Origin: Morinoia aosen | Lineage: Eukaryota; Arthropoda; Malacostraca; Amphipoda; Talitridae | Length of the DNA: 64,000 bases | Direction: 5' to 3' | Assembly (NCBI GenBank): GCA_030386875.1 | Contig: CM059568.1 | Location: 29,816,120-29,880,119 of the forward strand | In this document: piece after piece, positions 24,851-36,808 of the stretch | Layout of the letters: every line of letters starts with the position of its first letter | Numbering within the stretch: position 1 is the stretch's first letter | Notes under the pieces: model-generated | Told to the model about the DNA's origin: nothing | The model's database searches: none | Seen by the model: the letters and a program-made list of their open reading frames with translations, nothing else | Made by a program: the position numbers and the translations under genes

Positions 24851-25149
24851 GCGCGATGTTCTTTACAAATTATTTCGAGACTATCTTTTTCTCAATACTT
24901 GATTGTCATTTACGGTGTTGTTTCAATCTAGTACGGTGTAGCGTTTTTTTGTATTTTTCCTACTTCGATGATCTTATAAATAATTCGAAAAATACTAAAG
25001 AATTCTTCGAAACTGCCAAGTTCTTAGTTGAAATTATCGAAGTAGGAAAAAGGCAAGAAGCGCTGTACCGGAATCTCTTGGAATATAAAATATCCAAGAG
25101 ATAATATTTCTCATTTCTCATTCAACTACCCTTGACAGAGTTAAACTAT

Positions 25150-25575
25150 TAGCACGACCCGTATGGTTTGTCTATTAGTACGCCTCGTATATTTTTTCTA
25201 TTAATATGCCTCGTATGGTCTATCTATCTGTACACCTATGATAGTATTGTCTAATATTACATCTCGTATAGTTTGTCTATTATTATGCCTCGTACGGCTT
25301 ATCTATTTGTACATCTCGTATGGTTTGTCAATTAGTATTCCTCGTATGGAACTTTGTTAGACTATTAGCACACCACGTGTGGTTTGTCTATTATAGTACG
25401 CCTCGTATATTATGTCTATTAATATGCCTCGTATGGTCTATCTATTTGTACACCTCTGATAGTTTATCTATTAGCACACCTCATATAGTTGGTCGATTAT
25501 TATGCCTCGTATGGCTTATCTATTTTTACACCTCGGATGGTTTGTCAATTAATACTCTTCGTATGGATCTTTTGT
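25150..25575. repeat. 26-bp minisatellite with 218-bp higher-order period
   Basis: About 16 degenerate units of roughly 26 bp follow the pattern CCTCGTATGGTTTGTCTATT plus AGTACG. Variants keep the same order in two successive blocks, for example CGCCTCGTAT starting at 25181 and again at 25399, giving a 218-bp higher-order unit of about eight monomers. The array is non-coding and AT-rich. Confidence 0.85.
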
Positions 25576-25579
25576 TTTA

Positions 25580-27101
25580 GGACGTCTTATATTAAGGAAC
25601 TTTTAAAAGCCAATATGTTGGCATATGTATCTCATGTGACAACTTGGAAATAAACGGTTTTGTTTTGTTTGTTTGTTTTGTTTTTTTTTCTCACAGTTCT
25701 TTGCGAGTTTTTCGCACGTCACTTTTTTGATATGTCACGACAATACTGAGAAAATATGTCACGACAATGTGTTTTGATACAATATATTTATTTTGCAACA
25801 CTTGCAAGGGTAAAGAATTATTTTGTGTTTTCTGCAATTCTTACACTCGTCTGTCGAAGTGGTTTTAACTCAGTTTTTCACATCATACAAATAATAAATG
25901 TCCATATCACTTGTTATGGGGACGAACATTAAAATATGCATACAAGCGATGGATGAAAGTGAATAATTTTCTTGAAATATTCAATACGCTACATTTGAAA
26001 TTACTATAATTAATTTCAAAGCACGGACAATTTCTCAATTACATTCTCTGATTGTTTCATAAAAATGCTCGAGCATGATACTTAGACTACTTTTTCTCTT
26101 TGCAATCACGAAGAACTGTTTAGAGTGACACGATTTTTAAGGCTTCACATCATAGATGACGTTGCGCATGTCAAACCAATAAATACTTAGCGCAGTTACG
26201 TGTAGAAAAAGCAACACCCCCCGTTGGTGAGGAACAGATAAGTCGATTCAATCTCCTGGTTAGTTGAGGTAGAAGAACAATAGTCAGTCAATACGCCACA
26301 CATTAAGGAGCGAAGCTGCGGTTGTACACCTGAGTGATGCATTGGAGAAATTTATCGGAAGACCGAAATCATGAAATAAGAGAATAAATTTCCCACAGAA
26401 ACAATTCTGAATCGTGAAAAGAAACCTCAGCGAATATAACATAAAAAAGAGTACGCCAACTACACGAGGAAAGAAATACGGGTTCTTAATTCTTCAGCCG
26501 AAGGGAAAACGAGGCACTCTGTTTGAAAAGCAGTCGTATTCAACAGTACACATTTCTATCAATGTTTCATAAGTCACGAGCACTAAGCGTGATTTCATAA
26601 GTTTCTATTAAGAAGTTATGACCTATAATACTAGTTATATAGAAAATCGACAAGTTCTGACATATGACTGGAAATCAACATAATTTCAATGACAAAAATT
26701 TTCAGTGTGACGTCCAGGTATTCTGGTTGTGTGCTTATACTGTACTGTTTTCTTGCGGCCTTATTTTACTTCTCTTTTATTACTACTAGTTAGGATATAT
26801 TTCCTAGAAATAAATAAAAGACAAAGTCCCTAATTGGTACCAGAGCAAAAACTGCTTCTTTGTAACGATATCTTTTCATTGAAAAGTTGAGCGTAGTTGT
26901 TAATCTCTGGGAAATGATCAATTCGGGTGAGTGACCGTCGTACATTGGACACCGAACAGAGCATTGGTGTGAATGCATTATTGAATCATGCATAATCAGC
27001 ACAACAAAGCAGACGCTGTTATAACGGCCCGTGCAATTGAGGATGACAGCAGCAGCAGGACTGGAGGTGTCGTGCTGCCAGCGCAGGTATCGCGGTCGTG
27101 G
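25580..27101. other. no gene seen
   Basis: AT-rich DNA between two tandem arrays, with no recognisable gene, RNA or repeat beyond poly-T and TTTTG runs near 25660-25690. Confidence 0.5.
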
Positions 27102-28190
27102 CGTGCAGGACACGTGCAGCCTGCACAGGACACGTGCGGTCTCCACAGAACACGTGCGGTCTCCACAGGACACGTGCGATCTGCACAGGACACGTGCGGC
27201 CTGCACAGGACACGTGCGGCCTGCACAGGACACGTGCGGCCTGCACAAAACACGTGTAGCCTGCACAGGACACGTGCAGCCTGCACAGGACACGTGCAGC
27301 CTGCACAGGACACGTGCAGCCTGCATGGGACCCGTGCAGCCTGCACAGGACCCGTGCAGCCTGCACAGGACACGTGCGGCCTGCACAGGACACGTGCGGC
27401 CTGCACAGGACACGTGCGGCCTGCACAGGACACGTGCGGCCTGCACAGGACACGTGCGGCCTGCACAGGACACGTGCGGCCTGCACAGGACACGTGCGGC
27501 CTGCACAGGACACGTGCGGCCTGCACAGGACACGTGCGGCCTGCACAGGACACGTGCGGCCTGCACAGGACACGTGCAGCCTGCACAGGACACGTGCAGC
27601 CTGCACAGGACACGTGCAGCCTGCACAGGACACGTGCGGCGTGCACAGGACACGTGCGGCCTGCACAGGACACGTGCGGCCTGCACAGGACACGTGCGGC
27701 CTGCACAGGACACGTGCGGCCTGCACAGGACACGTGCGGCCTGCACAGGACACGTGCGGCCTGCACAGGACACGTGCGGCCTGCACAGGACACGTGCGGC
27801 CTGCACAGGACACGTGCGGCCTGCACAGGACACGTGCGGCCTGCACAAGACACGTGCGGCTTGCACAGGACACGTGCGGCCTGCACAGGACACGTGCGGC
27901 CTGCACAGGACACGTGCGGCCTGCACAGGACACGTGCGGCCTGCACAGGACACGTGCAGCCTGCACAGGACACGTGCAGCCTGCACAGGACACGTGCAGC
28001 CTGCACAGGACACGTGCAGCCTGCACAGGACACGTGCGGCCTGCACAGGACACGTTCGGCCTGCACAGGACACCTGCGGCCTGCACAGGCCGCACGTGTT
28101 CTGTGCAGGCCGCACGTGCAGCCTGCACAGGACACGTGGAGCCTGCACAGGACACGTGCAGCCAGCACAGGACACGTGCAGCCTGCACAG
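27102..28190. repeat. 20-bp E-box minisatellite, about 54 copies
   Basis: The unit CTGCACAGGACACGTGCGGC repeats head to tail for about 1.09 kb with few differences. Each unit carries the palindrome CACGTG, the core E-box bound by bHLH factors, so the array packs roughly fifty such sites with 20-bp spacing. The main variation is CGGC versus CAGC after CACGTG, a CpG-decay type change. It is arranged in blocks (ten CGGC, three CAGC, sixteen CGGC, four CAGC, among others), which points to amplification of segments. The array is GC-rich in an AT-rich region. Long open frames on both strands arise because a 20-bp unit gives a 60-bp, stop-free reading cycle. I do not treat them as genes. Confidence 0.97.
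28090..28118 (-). repeat. inverted unit inside the E-box minisatellite
   Basis: About 29 bp reads as the reverse complement of the array (CCGCACGTGTTCTGTGCAGG and following). Forward units sit on both sides and the 20-bp register shifts here. The inverted unit matches the AGAACACGTG variant seen at the left edge of the array (about 27148), so it may derive from that edge. Confidence 0.8.
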
Positions 28191-28451
28191 CTCACAGCAG
28201 CCTCAACACGCATTCGGATCACAATTAGAGCCCAATTAACGTTTCGATTCGTAACTGAGAAGAAAACTAAAATTTTCTACGTATTTTTAGAGTCAAGGAG
28301 CTAAAATAATTCAACATATCATTACATAGTGTACCGAAAATGACTGAACTTACAATTACATATCAAAGCACAAGCATAAAATATCGTGAGCAACATTATG
28401 CAGTTTTTTGAAATATCTTTACCGAATAAATATTTAACAATTTCTGGATTG

Positions 28452-28825
28452 ATTAAAAATTAGTTTTAGCCTCCCTTTACCGCAACAAAGATGTTCAAAG
28501 AGAGGAAGGATGAAGACACCATTTAGAATAGAGTTAAGGGAACGGAATCTAAGCACGAAGGGTGTTCTCTCAAAGGATCCCGTGCACGTAGAAACAGTAA
28601 GATAAGAAGGAAGGCTATGAAACATATAGAAGTTGAAGAAGAAAGTCAGAGGTGCTGATAAAAGGACAGCAACGAAGCGAAAGAAGATGGTCTTTAGCAA
28701 AACAAAAACATTTTATTTCAGCAAAAAGAAGGCCTAACTAACTCTCTGCTCAAGACCTCACATTTTCCCCTGGGAGTGCTAATTTCGATGGATACAATAG
28801 TTATATCCCCCTGAGGGGAACAACT
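28452..28825 (-). mobile_element. SINE-like retroposon, copy 1 (near full length)
   Basis: First of fifteen copies of one family. I assign the minus strand because two other copies have a microsatellite tail of ATT units at the left end, next to a target-site duplication, and retroposon tails mark the 3' end. The family landmarks from left to right are TAGCCTCCCT, GAGGAAGGAGGAAGGCACC, GGAATCTATGCAC, GAAACAGTAAG, TTCATGAAACAAGAT, AGGACAGCAGTGAACCG, GATGGTCCG, GGCCTACCTAACC, GGAGCGCTAATT, GATACAATAGTTGTATC and CCCCCTGAGGGG. Length is about 360 bp. No Pol III B box or protein-coding capacity is evident, so 'SINE-like' is descriptive. Confidence 0.8.
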
Positions 28826-31164
28826 TCAAGAACAAAATTCATTTTTTAGTATTGTGAATAAAAATATTTCAAAAAAGTATGCCAACATTTCGGCTTAGAA
28901 TGCAGCGTTGGTTGAGCAGAAAGCGATCAGTTGTGACAAGAAGCCAAATTGAAATAAAAAGTAAACGTTCAGATGAAGCACCAAAAAGAAATCAAATTTC
29001 CTTCAACACAAGTTATTTGGAGACTGAGTTTAATTCTAGTACTTTCATTCTAATATTATACTAGTTTCCTCAATACATCGTAAATGCCATTCTTAAATCA
29101 TGCACGAAGATGTTTCGCCATCACAAATACATGAGCCACAGCTAGTATTCTACATTTATTTAAACATCATGCTGGAAGACAACTCCTCGTCTAGGTGTTC
29201 CGTTTCCCTCGTGAACTTAAACAGCGACTCACGAGACATGTTTCTCACGTACAAATCGAAAATTTAAGTTAACTGACCGCGGACAACGCAACGTGAGCGC
29301 GGACACTGCTGAACGCGACTTTAACAGAAAGCAAAAACGTAATTATGTTGCGCAAAGATGACGACTCAAGAATTCAGAAGTTCGCAGCAGATCTCACGTG
29401 GTGCAGAAAATCAACTATCTTTTTGTTAGCAAAGGAGGAGAGAATTGTGTCCTGTGCAGTAGAGAGAAAAAAATGTTCAGTTAAAGAAGACGGTCAGCGC
29501 AGCAGGATGGTTCAGTCACGTACCAAATCCACCGTGTCGATTTTCCCACGCAACAGGTGTATTTTATTTGACAATGCAGCATGAAGCCGTACTGTTAAAA
29601 TAACTGAAGTGAGGCAACACACCGGATTGCTAGCGCATGCGCACACACGAGAAACAGATGGCTCTGCTTCAACATTGTGATTAACTGTTAGTTCACTTCA
29701 AATTGTCACCTTTTCGTCTATAGTTCATCTAAAAAATTTAATTTTCTTAAGCAACATGAGACTTACTGATAAGAATGAAAATCTGTGAATAGCTGGACAC
29801 TTACGCTCGCTGTTTCTTGTGAGTAATATTAACAATGGAAAGCAGGAAAGCAGGTTAAAAAAATGTTATACCAAATGCTAACTCCCTGCACTGACAGAAG
29901 ATTGAACGCAGGAGCGAGCGAGGAAGCAAAAAGTACATGTCACACGGAGAGATGAGTTGCAATTACGCAGCAGTGATGCAGAATCGCGCCACAATACACA
30001 CACGAAGGCTGGACAAAGGGATACGCCGGGCTCGCATGCACATGCCATCGTTACGTCCTACAGTGTGTTCTATTTTGGTAGAATTACTGTACAGTGGGAG
30101 GAATTTGAAACTTTGCCGGCAAACAACAAATACGTTGTATAATTTTTTACACAAAAAGTACATGAATCAAGAAGTTTATGAAATAGGTTTGCTCTGACAT
30201 ATTAAAATCATATAATTGGAAAGCAGCTTGTGCTTGTTTGATTTCAATTTTGACCCAGTCTACCATGAAAATTCTATGCTAATCGGTAAATAGCAAGATA
30301 AATTTTTCTATTCACTTCACGATAATTTTGAGAGTTCTAGTTCGATCAGAAACACCTTTAGGATGATGTTTTACCATATAGCTTGCCTTGCTTGGTTAGA
30401 ATCAGTTGACGTCGTACCAAACTTCCAATACAAAAAATGATTATGGTCCTGATTTTGTTGTATCAAGGAACATTACTGATACGTGTTCTTGCAAATCTGC
30501 ACATGACCAAGATTTCCATTTACTACCTAAAATAAGTAGCCGCTGCGCTCAATACCTCTCCGGACCACCAACAAAAGCCGGGCTCTGAGGACCCTAGAAA
30601 GTTTAAAGTTTGCACTGCCAATATCCAAAACGAGAAGTCATCAGATTAAGCCATACAGCAGCCCTCGGCTTCAGAAAAAAGTTCTAACTCTGGTTATAAG
30701 CCTCGCTATGAGAACGATTCAACAATGGCATTAGAAGGCTCTGAAAATGTCACCTCAACGTACTTAGAAGAATTCCTTGTTCCCAGAGGCTATGCAGAAG
30801 ATTTGGCTTGATTTCTGAAGAAATTTCGAGGATTAAGCGGCAGAATATCATGTTCAGTGACAAAAATAATTCCAGATTTATCAGGAGCCACTCTAAAATC
30901 GTTCATCGCAACAGTGATGCGTCCAGATGCGACAAACGAAGCATAGTTGTACAACAGCAAGACGCCGACAGTTTGATCGTGAGGGTCAAAAGTGCAGTGG
31001 GTGGACTTTGTTTCCTCCTTTGATGAAAATAAAATCAATAAGCAGAAGAGGACTAGACTTTATTTCCATCGTCCAAACGAACATTTTTTGCGGCCACTGT
31101 AACCGTACAGTAGTATAGTAGCTAGTTTAAGGTTTCCTTAACATTACAGAGATCTGAGAGATGT
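28826..31164. other. no gene seen
   Basis: AT-rich non-coding sequence. Open frames near 29345-29584, 29937-30197 and 30790-31118 have no motif or splice support. Confidence 0.45.
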
Positions 31165-31440
31165 TTTCACTCAGGAAAGAGACGGGAACATTCAGCATGG
31201 ACTAAGAGAAACATGGAATCTATGCACAAAGTGTGCTCCTACACACGATACCATAGAAACAGTATGTTAGGAAGAGAGAAGAAGAAAAGAAACAGTAGAA
31301 ATAGCGAAGAAGGTGTGACAACTAGATGAAGCAAAATCGGCAAAAAAGATGGAAGTACCCAAGGCCTATTCGATATCTGAGGTAACCTATCAGTACCTTC
31401 CATGGGTGCACCAGCCCCTGTAGCATAGACAAACCAAACC
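31165..31440 (-). mobile_element. SINE-like retroposon, copy 2 (diverged subfamily)
   Basis: Diverged family member lacking the left (3') part. It keeps GGAATCTATGCACAAAGTGT and GAAACAGTATGTTAGGAAG, and ends in a GAGGTAACC-type block. It shares features with the copy at 42525-42860, such as CATTCAGCATGG and GATAGCGAAGA-like words, so the two form a subfamily. Confidence 0.6.
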
Positions 31441-33084
31441 AACGGAAGACAATTGCCCATCCTATGCTCCCTGAGGTGTCAGCGTACCGTACAGTGCTAA
31501 ATCTAGCAACCAATGATACGTGTCTTCAGAGGCAGAAGAGCAGCGATTTCACTGTAGGGGGTGAGATTAAAAGCCAAGGCACTCTTCTAACCTTATCTAA
31601 ATAGCAGTTATGAAGAGTATTGTTCAAAATAAATACCATGTACCATATACTTTACAGCAAATTTACAATTGTATTATTTAAACACGAGTCAACTTTTCCA
31701 ACGAAGGTCACACGCAGGAACACAAAACCAGTGTTACAACTGATGATCAACCAGAGGAGGCATCATACTAGCAAAAAAATGGAGTAACAAAATTTAACAA
31801 TCTAATCGACAATTAATAGGTCTGTTTCGAGCAGTTACTCCTGGAAACTTAAGATTGTTTTTAAGTTTTACACACGAACAATTGGAGCTTGCAGAGAGCT
31901 CACACCAACTAGAGACAAGCCTCAAAACAACGTTCGCATTTGATGGCGGGTCGGCCATGTGGATGCCCTGTTCAAAAGGGATCCCGGCAGTCGGCCCCCG
32001 CCATTGTTCAAAGAAGTGAGTTAGAAAGAGATTATCACAACGAACTTCCGCTGACCTCGAATCAGAGGGCGCAAAATGATGCTTTTCATACTAAATGCGG
32101 TCACTTCAACGATTATCGAGTGCGTCACTGGATGAATGAACTTTGAATTTTTAAGTATGATGCTTCAAAACGCAAGAAGATGCTTATTTCTACCACCGCT
32201 ACAGTATATATCTATTCAATTCACCAATACATTTAACACAAATTATTCATTATTAAAATGACATTGTCAATGCATATAGATAATTCAGGCCCATATTGAA
32301 AATCGACTGCTGAGAACTTGCATTCAAAGCAGACTGCCTTCAGCACACCGCTGCAGTCTACACCCTATAGGTGACGAGGCAGCAGAGAATCCGCCTTCAG
32401 CAAATTGAATTTGAATCCTCACAATAGTAACGAAGAGCGTGAACAACGAAACTGCGTCTTTAAGGAGATACATACAAGAAATAAAATTATTAGTTTTAAA
32501 TATTAGTGGAATAATCTCTTAAGAAAGTGACCGAAGGACACCACGCTTAATTGAATCATTTAAAGAAGCATTGAAATATTAAAAATAATCATTTGCCAAA
32601 ACTGGATATTTTTAAATTATTGCAATGAAATCCTATTATGTTGAAAAAATGAACGTAATTGCATTGCACGGTTTCGAGTGCATAAAAAGAGTCGAACTCA
32701 TGGTTCCACTTCACTTAACCGAATGGAATGAAGACGACACGAAGGTACCCTAAGAAATACATGGCAATTTTTTCAATTTATAGCATTGCATATTTTACGA
32801 TCATGGGTTTTACTTAGAACTTTGTCGGGATATTGTAGATTTAACCAATTTAACATCGTTATGTATTAAGGGTGTGCGAATTATAAATTTTTCAATGTTC
32901 AGAAGGAGAAGATTAGGCAAGCATACATGGACTATGGTTCAAAGTATAACACGTTGTTCACGTAATGCAATTCTGTGTAATTTAATTCAAGGTTTTTAGC
33001 AACATGATAAATGAAGGCAGCAACCTGAGACATCATTGGTCTCAACGGTGAATCACTCTGATTGTCATCATTTTTGGTGTTTAG
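31441..33084. other. no gene seen
   Basis: Non-coding AT-rich DNA. A small open frame at 31940-32146 (+) has no recognisable motif. Confidence 0.45.
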
Positions 33085-33237
33085 TAATAGCGTCCATCCA
33101 GTTTTTAAAATTCGACATTATTCGGGACGGCATCAGCAATATCAATAAGTTTGTTAAATTTTTTCTGTAACTTTTCCGTTGGATCTCGATACAAACGTTT
33201 GAATCTATTGTTATCTAAAAGTACATGATTCAGCTTC
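33085..33237 (-). pseudogene. Penelope-like retroelement fragment (probable)
   Basis: Read on the minus strand from 33236, the frame gives KLNHVLLDNNRFKRLYRDPT followed by EKLQKKFNKLIDIADAVPNNVEF and then a stop. The pattern of a hydrophobic start, N-x-F-x-x-L-x-RDPT, a basic helix and an LI-x-x-A-x-A-V stretch resembles the region just before the RT core of Penelope-like elements. The flanking frames are broken, so this is a decayed remnant of about 50 codons. Assignment is by motif memory. A profile search is needed to confirm it. Confidence 0.5.
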
Positions 33238-33504
33238 TGTTAGAATAGTTCTGGTTTAACAATATTTACTCGCATCATTTGCTAAATTTTCTCACAACTA
33301 TCTCTTTATTCGAACGCAAATTACTGATAGCCCGGAGTGGAAGTCAAGCTTCACCGTTACTCAGACAAGTGCTTCTATATTACGTGCAGTTCAAGCTATT
33401 AATGCAGTGCCTAAGTTAGCTTCCATGGAAGTCAAGTTGCTAGAAAATTATCATGTGATGATCTTGAACACTATTGTAGGGCTGAGAAGATTAAGTTATG
33501 AGTT
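33238..33504. other. no feature seen
   Basis: AT-rich sequence between the Penelope-like remnant and the next retroposon. No reverse transcriptase blocks are readable. Confidence 0.45.
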
Positions 33505-33841
33505 AGTTTGGGCCTTCGTGACCAAAATAAAGGTGTAACCATGAGAAGGAGGAATTTCCTCATTCAAAACGGAATTCAGGGAACGTGGAAACTCTGCACA
33601 AGGCGAGTCCAATACCCAGCAAGAGAAAAAGAAATTTATGAAACAAAATAAAATGTTGCAGAAGCAAGTGATATGTGCTGAAAAAAAGGAGCAGTGATCC
33701 GAAAAAAGGCCCACAACAAAATAAAAAATATCTCTTTTCAACAAAAGGAAAGCCTACCTAACATTCAGCTCGGGTCGTCACGTCCTTCCTGAGAGCGCTT
33801 ATACTCATAGAAACAATAGTTGTATTTCCTGGAAGGGGGTT
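33505..33841 (-). mobile_element. SINE-like retroposon, copy 3
   Basis: Diverged but nearly full-length family member. It keeps TTTATGAAACAAAATAAAA, GTGCTGAAAAAAAGGAGCAG, AAGCCTACCTAAC, GAGAGCGCTTATA and ACAATAGTTGTAT in family order. Confidence 0.7.
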
Positions 33842-33887
33842 GGCTATCGAATTAAAGAAAATTTCGGTCAAAACATAAGAGAAAGAA

Positions 33888-34037
33888 GATTAGATTAGTC
33901 GTTAGTTTTAGCCTCCCTACCCGCAGCAACAAATGCGATCCAAAGAGAGGAAGGAGGAAGGCACCATTTAGTATGGAGTTAAGGAAACGCGGAAGCTACG
34001 CAGAAAGAGCATAGAAACATTAAGTTGGGAAAGAAGA
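33888..34037 (-). mobile_element. SINE-like retroposon, copy 4 (partial)
   Basis: It carries only the left (element 3') portion, from TAGTTTTAGCCTCCCTACCC to about GAAACATTAAGTTGGGAAAG. It stops where copy 5 begins. This is either a 5'-truncated insertion or an element cut by copy 5. Confidence 0.7.
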
Positions 34038-34404
34038 TTAGATTAGATTAGATTATTAGTTAGTTTAAGCCTCCCTATCCGCAAAAAAGGCTATCCAAAG
34101 AGAGGAAGGAAGAAGGCACCATTTAGTATGGAGTTAAGGAAACGCGGAATCTATGCAGAAAGGGCACAGAAACAGAAAGCTAAGAAAGAAGATCATGAAA
34201 CAAGAAAAAGTTGAAGAAGAAAGTAGTAGGTGCTGAAAAATAGGACAGCAGTGAACCGAAAAAAGATGGTCCGTAACAAAACAAAAACCTATTCTATTTT
34301 AACAAAAAGAAAGCCTACCTAACCTTTAGCTCGGGCCCTCACATGGTCCCTCTGGGAGCGCTAATTCCCATAGATACAATAGCTTTATCCCCCAGAGGGG
34401 TAGA
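34038..34404 (-). mobile_element. SINE-like retroposon, copy 5 (full length)
   Basis: Full family structure from a short ATTAG-repeat tail at the left to CCCCAGAGGGG at the right. The 9-bp word GAAAGAAGA stands at both edges (34029-34037 and 34405-34413), a possible target-site duplication, although the word is low in complexity. It lies at the edge of copy 4, consistent with nesting. Confidence 0.8.
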
Positions 34405-35849
34405 GAAAGAAGAAACAGGCACAGTTAACATACAAAAGACATATACCGTAAACACCTGAAGTGAACACAGGCAGCACGAGGTGGTGACCCAAGCACTACG
34501 TACAAGACAGAGCCGAGTTCCGTCCCTCGCCTGATAAGAGTCGGAGTCCACGCACGTAATTAAGAAAAGTCGAGCCCAAGATCCTGAGACGCGGCACTTT
34601 CCGGCCATTGTTGCGAGCGTGAACACTTGCATAAGCTGATATAGGGAGACTTTTAATAGGCATCTCAAGTGCTATAATAATAAAATTGCAACAGTCACAC
34701 AATCGAACTTGCAGTAAATTCTGCTCCAGACAAAAAGCGAGAGGGCAATGTAACCATTAGAATTATCTTATAAAATTAAATGCTTTTATGATGAATGCGA
34801 TGCTCCCATACACGCACGTACCTAATAGTGTGCACTTAAAATATTACCGATAGATCAATTAGTCAAATGTTGAATTCAAATTCTTGGGCCCTTATTGAAA
34901 AGTCAAGTAGTATTGAACTCTGCATAAATCAAACAAAAAATCAATAGATGCAGCAAGGGAGCAATCAACTTTCACTCTTGATACAAGGAATGAAGGAATA
35001 CTTGTGCAACTTCAACAGTTCAATTAATTGTGAAACTGTTTCAGTCCGCCAGTGATCACAGTGAACGTTCTTCAGTTCACACTTACCAACACAAATATTT
35101 TATTATTTAAAACCTGGTAGTGATTACTGCCAGCTTCCATTCAACTGCCGTAAATTGTACGCAAATTTATCGCATGATGGGCAAAGCACTTTCATGAGCG
35201 AGGCTATCCGGATCACGCATGCAACCATGCTAATCTCATTTGATATAAATTAGCATCAATAACAATGCTGTACTCAATAGTGATCCGTTTAAATTGGATA
35301 TAATTTTTCAACATTAAAAAGATCGCAAGGATGCTACCTTGAGAAAACGCCAGAAAATAAATACCTAAAATATTGTCTCTTCCAAAAGAAGAGAGTTCAC
35401 AAAACTTAAATGTGAAATATTAGCCACAATAAATGAACTGTTAACTTTGTTGAGCTGTGTTTGGGTTCACGGGTGTGCTAACGGAAGCGAACCATGCTGA
35501 ACGTTTATAAGATATTGGCGTGCGAGAGAGAACGTCAAGTTTATCACGACCCAGAGCTAGCGGGACGGATTTTGCATGGGCAGGAACGCTTCGGCACTCA
35601 CAAAACGTGCATTGCTATTTTGTGTCGGTAAACAAAATTTTTTGCATAATTCCTTTTAAGAAAACATAAAAGATCCCCTAAGCTAAAAAAATCTAATCTA
35701 AAACATGTTATTTATTTAAAAAATGGAACTGTACTCAGTTTTCAGAGGACTGTTACTAGATGGCTCAAAAAATTGATCATGAATGACATGGATATGTTCG
35801 GACCATATACACAGTTCGAACATCGGCAGCATCGCCTCAACTTCACTAT
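34405..35849. other. no gene seen
   Basis: Non-coding sequence. A somewhat GC-richer patch at about 34440-34620 has an open minus-strand frame without recognisable motif or splice sites. Confidence 0.45.
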
Positions 35850-36222
35850 GAGATGAGATAAGTTTGTTTCAGCCTCCCTAGCCGCAAAAAAGGTGTTCTG
35901 AAAAGAAGGAGGAAGGCACCGAAGTAAGTTATTAAGGAAAGAGGGAATATATGCACAAGACGTGTTCCCAAACAAGATCTAGAGCGCATACAAACAATAA
36001 GTAAGGAAGGCAGTTTATGAAACAAGATAAAGTTGAAGACAGTAATAGGCTCTGAAAAAAAAGACTATAGAGAACAAAAAATTATGGTCCATAAAAAATA
36101 AATTCACAATAACATTACAACAATGGGAAGGTCTACCGAACCTGCAATTAGGAACCTCATCTTCCGTCTGGGAGCACTAGCTAATTTCCATAGATGTTTT
36201 AGTTGCATCTCCCACAATGCTC
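35850..36222 (-). mobile_element. SINE-like retroposon, copy 6
   Basis: Older, diverged full-length copy. It keeps CAGCCTCCCTAGCCGCAAAA, GAAGGAGGAAGGCACC, TTTATGAAACAAGATAAAGT, GGAGCACTAGCTAATTTCC and a degraded right-end palindrome. Confidence 0.75.
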
Positions 36223-36808
36223 GCAGGCATTTTCTCCTTTCGACACCTTAATTTTTTAGTATGAATAATTGCATTAATTACTCTCTCCTTACTCGAAGAA
36301 CAGTGCGATGAGCGCCTCTGTGATACAAACTTCCCTACCTTTCGAATGTTTCCAAAATTAAGCCTGGAGAGATGTACACGAAATAAATTTTTGACATGTA
36401 TTCTAAAGCGTAGTCAAAAATACTTGTATTTTTCCTAAGGTGAAGTTACTATTCTTTCACAAGCGCTGTTTTAAATGATATGTGTACACAAATGTCATTC
36501 CTTCGAGCCCTCCATTTTTGTGTCAGGATAACTTTGTATGAATTAAAATCAACGCAAAATAGAACATAATTCACAGGCAGGAATTAGCCATCACGAAGCG
36601 CCCAGGCATGCACTTCTGAGGAGGTGAGCAGGTGCGGACAGACACGAACGAAGCAACCAACCAAGCGAAGAAATAAGCAAGCGACGGCCTCTGTGTTATT
36701 ACACACCGGGGACAATGATGAACAGACACGCACGGATGCACACAATGGAATTTAAATGAAATAAATATCGATTTCATTCATACATATTTACTTTGTTGTA
36801 TTTTACTT
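36223..36808. other. no feature seen
   Basis: AT-rich non-coding DNA between two retroposons. Confidence 0.5.

Noticed and set aside
25150..25575. CRISPR-like array
   Set aside because: Units are degenerate, there are no unique spacers, and the sequence is clearly eukaryotic. It is a minisatellite.
26790..28304. Open frames of 300-460 codons on both strands
   Set aside because: They are created by the 20-bp minisatellite, whose 60-bp reading cycle has no stop in several frames. The proteins are pure repeats of HVSCAGCTCPVQAARVLC or QDTCGLHRTRAACTGHVRPA type with no other domain.
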